DNA of 64,000 bases, from the NCBI GenBank assembly GCA_037127255.1, contig JBANSL010000009.1, positions 15,489,975 to 15,553,974 of the forward strand. The letters are read 5' to 3'. Below are positions 60,131 to 64,000 of this stretch, piece after piece. The translations under genes and the position numbers were made by a program. Origin of the DNA: Persicaria tinctoria. Taxonomy: Eukaryota > Streptophyta > Magnoliopsida > Caryophyllales > Polygonaceae. How positions within the stretch are numbered: the first letter of the stretch is position 1; every line of letters begins with the position of its first letter. The notes beneath the pieces were generated by a model. It searched no databases and had not been told where the DNA came from. It saw only the letters and a program-made list of their open reading frames with translations.

Positions 60131-63100
60131 AAGTAGAAACAGTCATAGCATATTTACCATGTCAACATATCAACACATCAAGTTCATGCTATTAAGATTC
60201 TTAAAAAGGGAGATCAAGTAGTATATAAATCACCAACATGTCAGCATGCTCTGAAAGACATCACCTCAACTCATCACAATATCGAATAACGACCATTTAG
60301 TAACCAAACACCATTAAGTCACGTTCATCATTTAACGTATCAATAATCGTGTTTAACTATATAATACATCATCATGCTTTCATATAATAACACATCATTA
60401 TCTCATATATCTTGTCGCAACACATCCTAACATGCTTCTACAACAACATAACAGGTTAGCAAATCATCAATATATCATGATAGCATTTGTCACTTTCACT
60501 AGATTTCAATATTGCATATCTAAATGTAGTATCGTTCCATACCAGGTTCCTCATGATCGCTATCTAACATCATGCCAGTGCATATTAACGAGTCATGTAA
60601 GCAAGAAAATTCCCACATTATCATCGGTCAACAGGTCTCAATTTGCTATTATGCTCAAAATTATTGCAAAACACTATATATGAACATAGTCAATTCAAGC
60701 TAGCAAGTTTCATCATAACCTTATCAGATAACAATTCAGGTTCCTCAGCATTCGCAGTTCATACTTTTATAGGCACAAGAGTTCATCTTCATTCTAGGGA
60801 CTTAATTAGCTTTCAACCGTTACTTAATAATTCAATTTATATACTTTAAAACCGACCCTTTTTAAATATCGACACACAAATCGATTTCTAAATAATCAAT
60901 TATCAGTTATCGGTTAAACAATTAATTAATAAATAAATAAATAACGAATAAACTCGAACCGAACCAACGCTTTTAACCCGAGCCGAATCAAACCCGCTAA
61001 ATCCCAACCCGGTTCAATTCCAAAACAAAATAACAACAAAGGAGGTGGGGTCCACGGGCTGATTGGGCAAGGGCCCCACACGTGCCTTCTTCTTCCTTTC
61101 AAATGGAGACTCCCGCTCCCTAGCTCGCCGGTGACTGCTCGACCCCCTCGACGCCGCCCGGAGGTGAAGGCTCGCCGGTGACTGCTCGTCCTCACCCTTC
61201 CTCGGCCTCCCGCTCACTTGAACTCGGACTCACGCAGCTAGGCCCTCGTCGTCTCCTCCTCGCTCACCCTCCCCGTTCCCACACAGCTGCACTCGCCCGC
61301 GCGTACAGCTCGCCTCTCTCGCACACGCCGCCCTCGAGCTCGCCGGAGCTCTCGAGCTTGGTCATCCTTCCCCACACTTGACTCTCATACCCTCTCCCCA
61401 ACCATAAGGAACAAAAGGAATGGAATGGGCGAAGAAAAGGTAAGGGACGAAGCTCACCGGGGTGTTCGCGGGTGTCGGAGCTTCAAACGGAGTTCTGGGC
61501 GTCATCGGAGGCTCTCGATGGCATCTCGGACCTGTGTCGGACGAGGGTGAGTGTTATGGTAAGGCTCGAGAGTGGTTTTGGATCGGAAACGAAGGAGAAC
61601 GGCTTACCGGAAGGTTGTTTCGTTCTTGAGTCGACGACGGACTTTCGGTGGCTCGTCGGTGTCGTCGAGTTCTCCGGGGGCGGCTGTTGTTGCTATGCGA
61701 TGAAAGAGGAGGATGCGAGGGTGACAACGATAATGAAGGGGCTCCAAGGCGTGGTTTGTGGCGATGGTACCGAGAGGAGGAAGGATGATTGATGATGAAA
61801 ATGAAAATAAAAATGAAAGGAGGAGGGAGTACAGGTGAATGGAGGTGACGGGGTGAATAAAAGGAGAGATGGAAGGGGATTAGCTTTACAGCTAGGAATA
61901 GGGGATGATGGGAATTGCACAGCCTAGCCATAGGGTGGCTTGGATGGGATGTGCATTAAATAGGGAGAAATGACAACTTAATACCCGAAAATAAATTCTG
62001 AATCCCGATTTCTGATCTTAACCCGACGCGATTAAATTAAATATCCAAACCCGAGATAAATAACAAGTCCCGAAAATATTTTCAACTTCGAATAACAAAT
62101 TTATACCGGGAGTGGTCTCGAGAAATAAAATAATTCGGTTTATCGAATACGTAAATTTTCAAAATTTTCCCGAGTCTTGGATCTTAAACGAATTTTAATT
62201 AGAATAAAATCTATAATTTATATAAATAATATTTTAAAAATCTCAATCCTTACATCATCTACCTCTAAAAATAAGTCTCGTCCCCGAGACTAAAATCACT
62301 TTAAAGTCATGGGATGAAGTTTGAAATTGGTGAGTCCAAGGATCATGTTATTGATTCCGTAAGTACCTCATAAGTGCCCCTATGAAATCCTCACAGTATC
62401 TTCGTCGTGATCATAATATCCCTAAGCGATCGTAGCAAGAATGTGATATGGGCCCCTATCATATCCTTACCCCGATTTCTCAGTTATATTATAACTCAAA
62501 AAGAATCATAGCGTCCACTAGGTCTTATCAAGCAATCTATAAGTGCCCCTATAAATGCTTGTATCCACTTCGTGGGGCGTCATAATGTAAATCCAGTCCC
62601 GAAAAGTTCAAAAGAGTTTTGTAAATGGAAAGATTGACATCGAAATCATTAAAATTCTCGATAGCGCTTATTCTTTTATAATCCAAGTTAGTATTTTTTT
62701 TCAAATCCGTTCAAAATCTTCATATCCGACGTTAGTCAAGCAATTTCATATCACGAGAGGTGGAATCATCCACCTCTAAGGACTAATCCTATATTCTCTT
62801 CCTAGTTTCCGAATCAAATCAGTCATCATTCCCAACTCAACATGAACAACAGTAAACCAACTCATCAACTCATAACATCATCAACCACCTCTCATGTGGA
62901 AAATCTCAACATCAATCATGATAATCTCAACCAATCGACATCTCAACCGCATAACATGTTTACCCATAACATAAATCATACCATCCCTTCAAAACATGCC
63001 AAAAGCAATAACAAAATCTCAACATCATACCACGAGACATAAGGCATATCTACATCATACTGAAGGCATCACAAGTCCGTGATCGAATTCTCATAACTTA

Positions 63101-64000
63101 TCATGCAAGCACACATGTCAAGAGATCAATGGGCTAGGTGTCATGGGTTAGTATGTAAGTACACATCAATTCTCACAATCGCATAACATCGCACTACAAG
63201 TAGAACCAGTCATAGCATATTTACCATGTCAACATATCAACACATCAAGGTCATGCTATTAAGATTCTTAAAAAGGGAGATCAAGTAGTATATAAATCAC
63301 CAACATGTCAGCATGCTCTGAAAGACATCACCTCAACTCATCACAATATCGAATAACGACCATTTAGTAACCAAACACCATTAAGTCACGTTCATCATTT
63401 AACGTATCAATAATCGTGTTTAACTATATAATACATCATCATGCTTTCATATAATAACACATCATTATCTCATATATCTTGTCGCAACACATCCTAACAT
63501 GCTTCTACAACAACATAACAGGTTAGCAAATCATCAATATATCATGATAGCATTTGTCACTTTCACTAGATTTCAATATTGCATATCTACATGTAGTATC
63601 GTTCCATACCAGGTTCCTCATGATCGCTATCTAACATCATGCCAGTGCATATTAACGAGTCATGTAAGCAAGAAAATTCCCACATTATCATCAGTCAACA
63701 GGTCTCAATTTGCTATTATGCTCAAAATTATTGCAAAACACTATATATAAACATAGTCAATTCAAGCTAGCAAGTTTCATCATAACCTTATCAGATAACA
63801 ATTCAGGTTCCTCAGCATTCGCAGTTCATACTTTTATAGGCACAAGAGTTCATCTTCATTCTAGGGACTTAATTAGCTTTCAACCGTTACTTAATAATTC
63901 AATTTATATACTTTAAAACCGATCCTTTTTAAATATCGACACACAAATCGATTTCTAAATAATCAATTATCAGTTATCGGTTAAACAATTAATTAATAAA
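60131..64000 (-). repeat. 3067-bp tandem repeat made of LTR plus internal sequence
   Basis: 60131-60933 matches 63198-64000 with an exact offset of 3067 and about six substitutions in 800 bp. Each unit contains an LTR segment, the LTR/PPT boundary and about 1.6 kb of internal domain. The first visible unit has lost about 2.36 kb, so at least three units must have existed or an equivalent rearrangement occurred. Confidence 0.88.
62255..62600 (-). other. PPT, stem-loop and three-hairpin module of LARD copy 3
   Basis: Reversed, AGTCTCG-GGGA-CGAGACT is intact (62274-62291) beside the PPT. The loops GGGGCAC, GGGGCCCA and GGGGCAC recur at about 62367-62390, 62440-62460 and 62530-62560. The small hairpin at 62472-62483 reads CTGA-GAAA-TCGG, a third stem sequence with pairing retained through one G-U. 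Confidence 0.65.

Larger units (their letters stand above)
58724..64000 (-). mobile_element. LARD-like element copy 3, rearranged, runs off the window
   Basis: On the minus strand this is the 3' end of an element: outer LTR border at 58724, inner LTR border and PPT at 62254/62255. The LTR is broken at 60130, where 653 bp of internal-domain sequence (60131-60783) is joined, then LTR sequence resumes with about 53 bp repeated. The internal-to-LTR joint at 60783/60784 recurs at 63850/63851, giving a tandem repeat of period 3067 bp. The 5' LTR and right flank lie outside. Confidence 0.85.

Overview
This window is plant nuclear DNA, very probably from a eudicot. The evidence is a seven-exon cysteine-rich receptor-like kinase with GT-AG introns, plant-type LTR retrotransposons primed by initiator tRNA-Met or tRNA-Asp, and LINE, copia, Helitron and foldback relics. 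The genus cannot be named from what is visible. Most of the 64 kb is nested transposable elements. The one complete cellular gene is the kinase at 46678-49507.

Layout. 1-12545: direct-strand tandem array of a large non-coding LTR retrotransposon (LARD-like; LTR about 3.2 kb, internal 5.5 kb, tRNA-iMet primer site). The second LTR is truncated. 12546-15627: AT-rich and C-rich sequence, then a possible two-exon piece of a host gene. 15628-23200: a complete gag-only element (TSD GTACC, tRNA-Asp primer site) with a solo LTR inside its 5' LTR. 23201-35024: a Helitron-like relic split by a complete reverse-strand LARD-like element (23637-34829, TSD TTAAT). 35450-36600: a minisatellite between inverted tRNA-like ends. 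37297-43764: a second, reverse-strand gag-only element. 43765-46677: gene relics, including a ubiquitin-like one, and a GC-rich island. 46678-49507: the receptor kinase. 50008-53945: copia and LINE fragments, a 9-bp-TSD foldback element and a perfect 66-bp inverted repeat. 53941-56145: 5'-truncated LINE, cut by an Athila-like LTR (56146-58057) that itself hosts a 642-bp Helitron. Its gag ORF is cut at 58724 by a third LARD-like element, which is rearranged into a 3067-bp tandem repeat running off the window end.

The most unusual material is in the non-autonomous LTR families. The LARD-like family has no gag or pol but conserves structured, non-coding modules across divergent copies. These are three hairpins with GGGGC/GGGCCC loops, a small GAAA-loop hairpin whose stem covaries, a perfect 7-bp hairpin next to the polypurine tract, a duplicated polypurine tract, and an internal segment closely resembling initiator tRNA-Met, the same tRNA that primes the element. 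The gag-only family keeps an intact 257-codon ORF in two diverged copies and carries dense arrays of a 13-bp palindrome in its LTRs.

All calls come from reading the sequence. No database search or folding program was run. Protein families are named from motifs; insertion order is inferred from nesting and target-site duplications.
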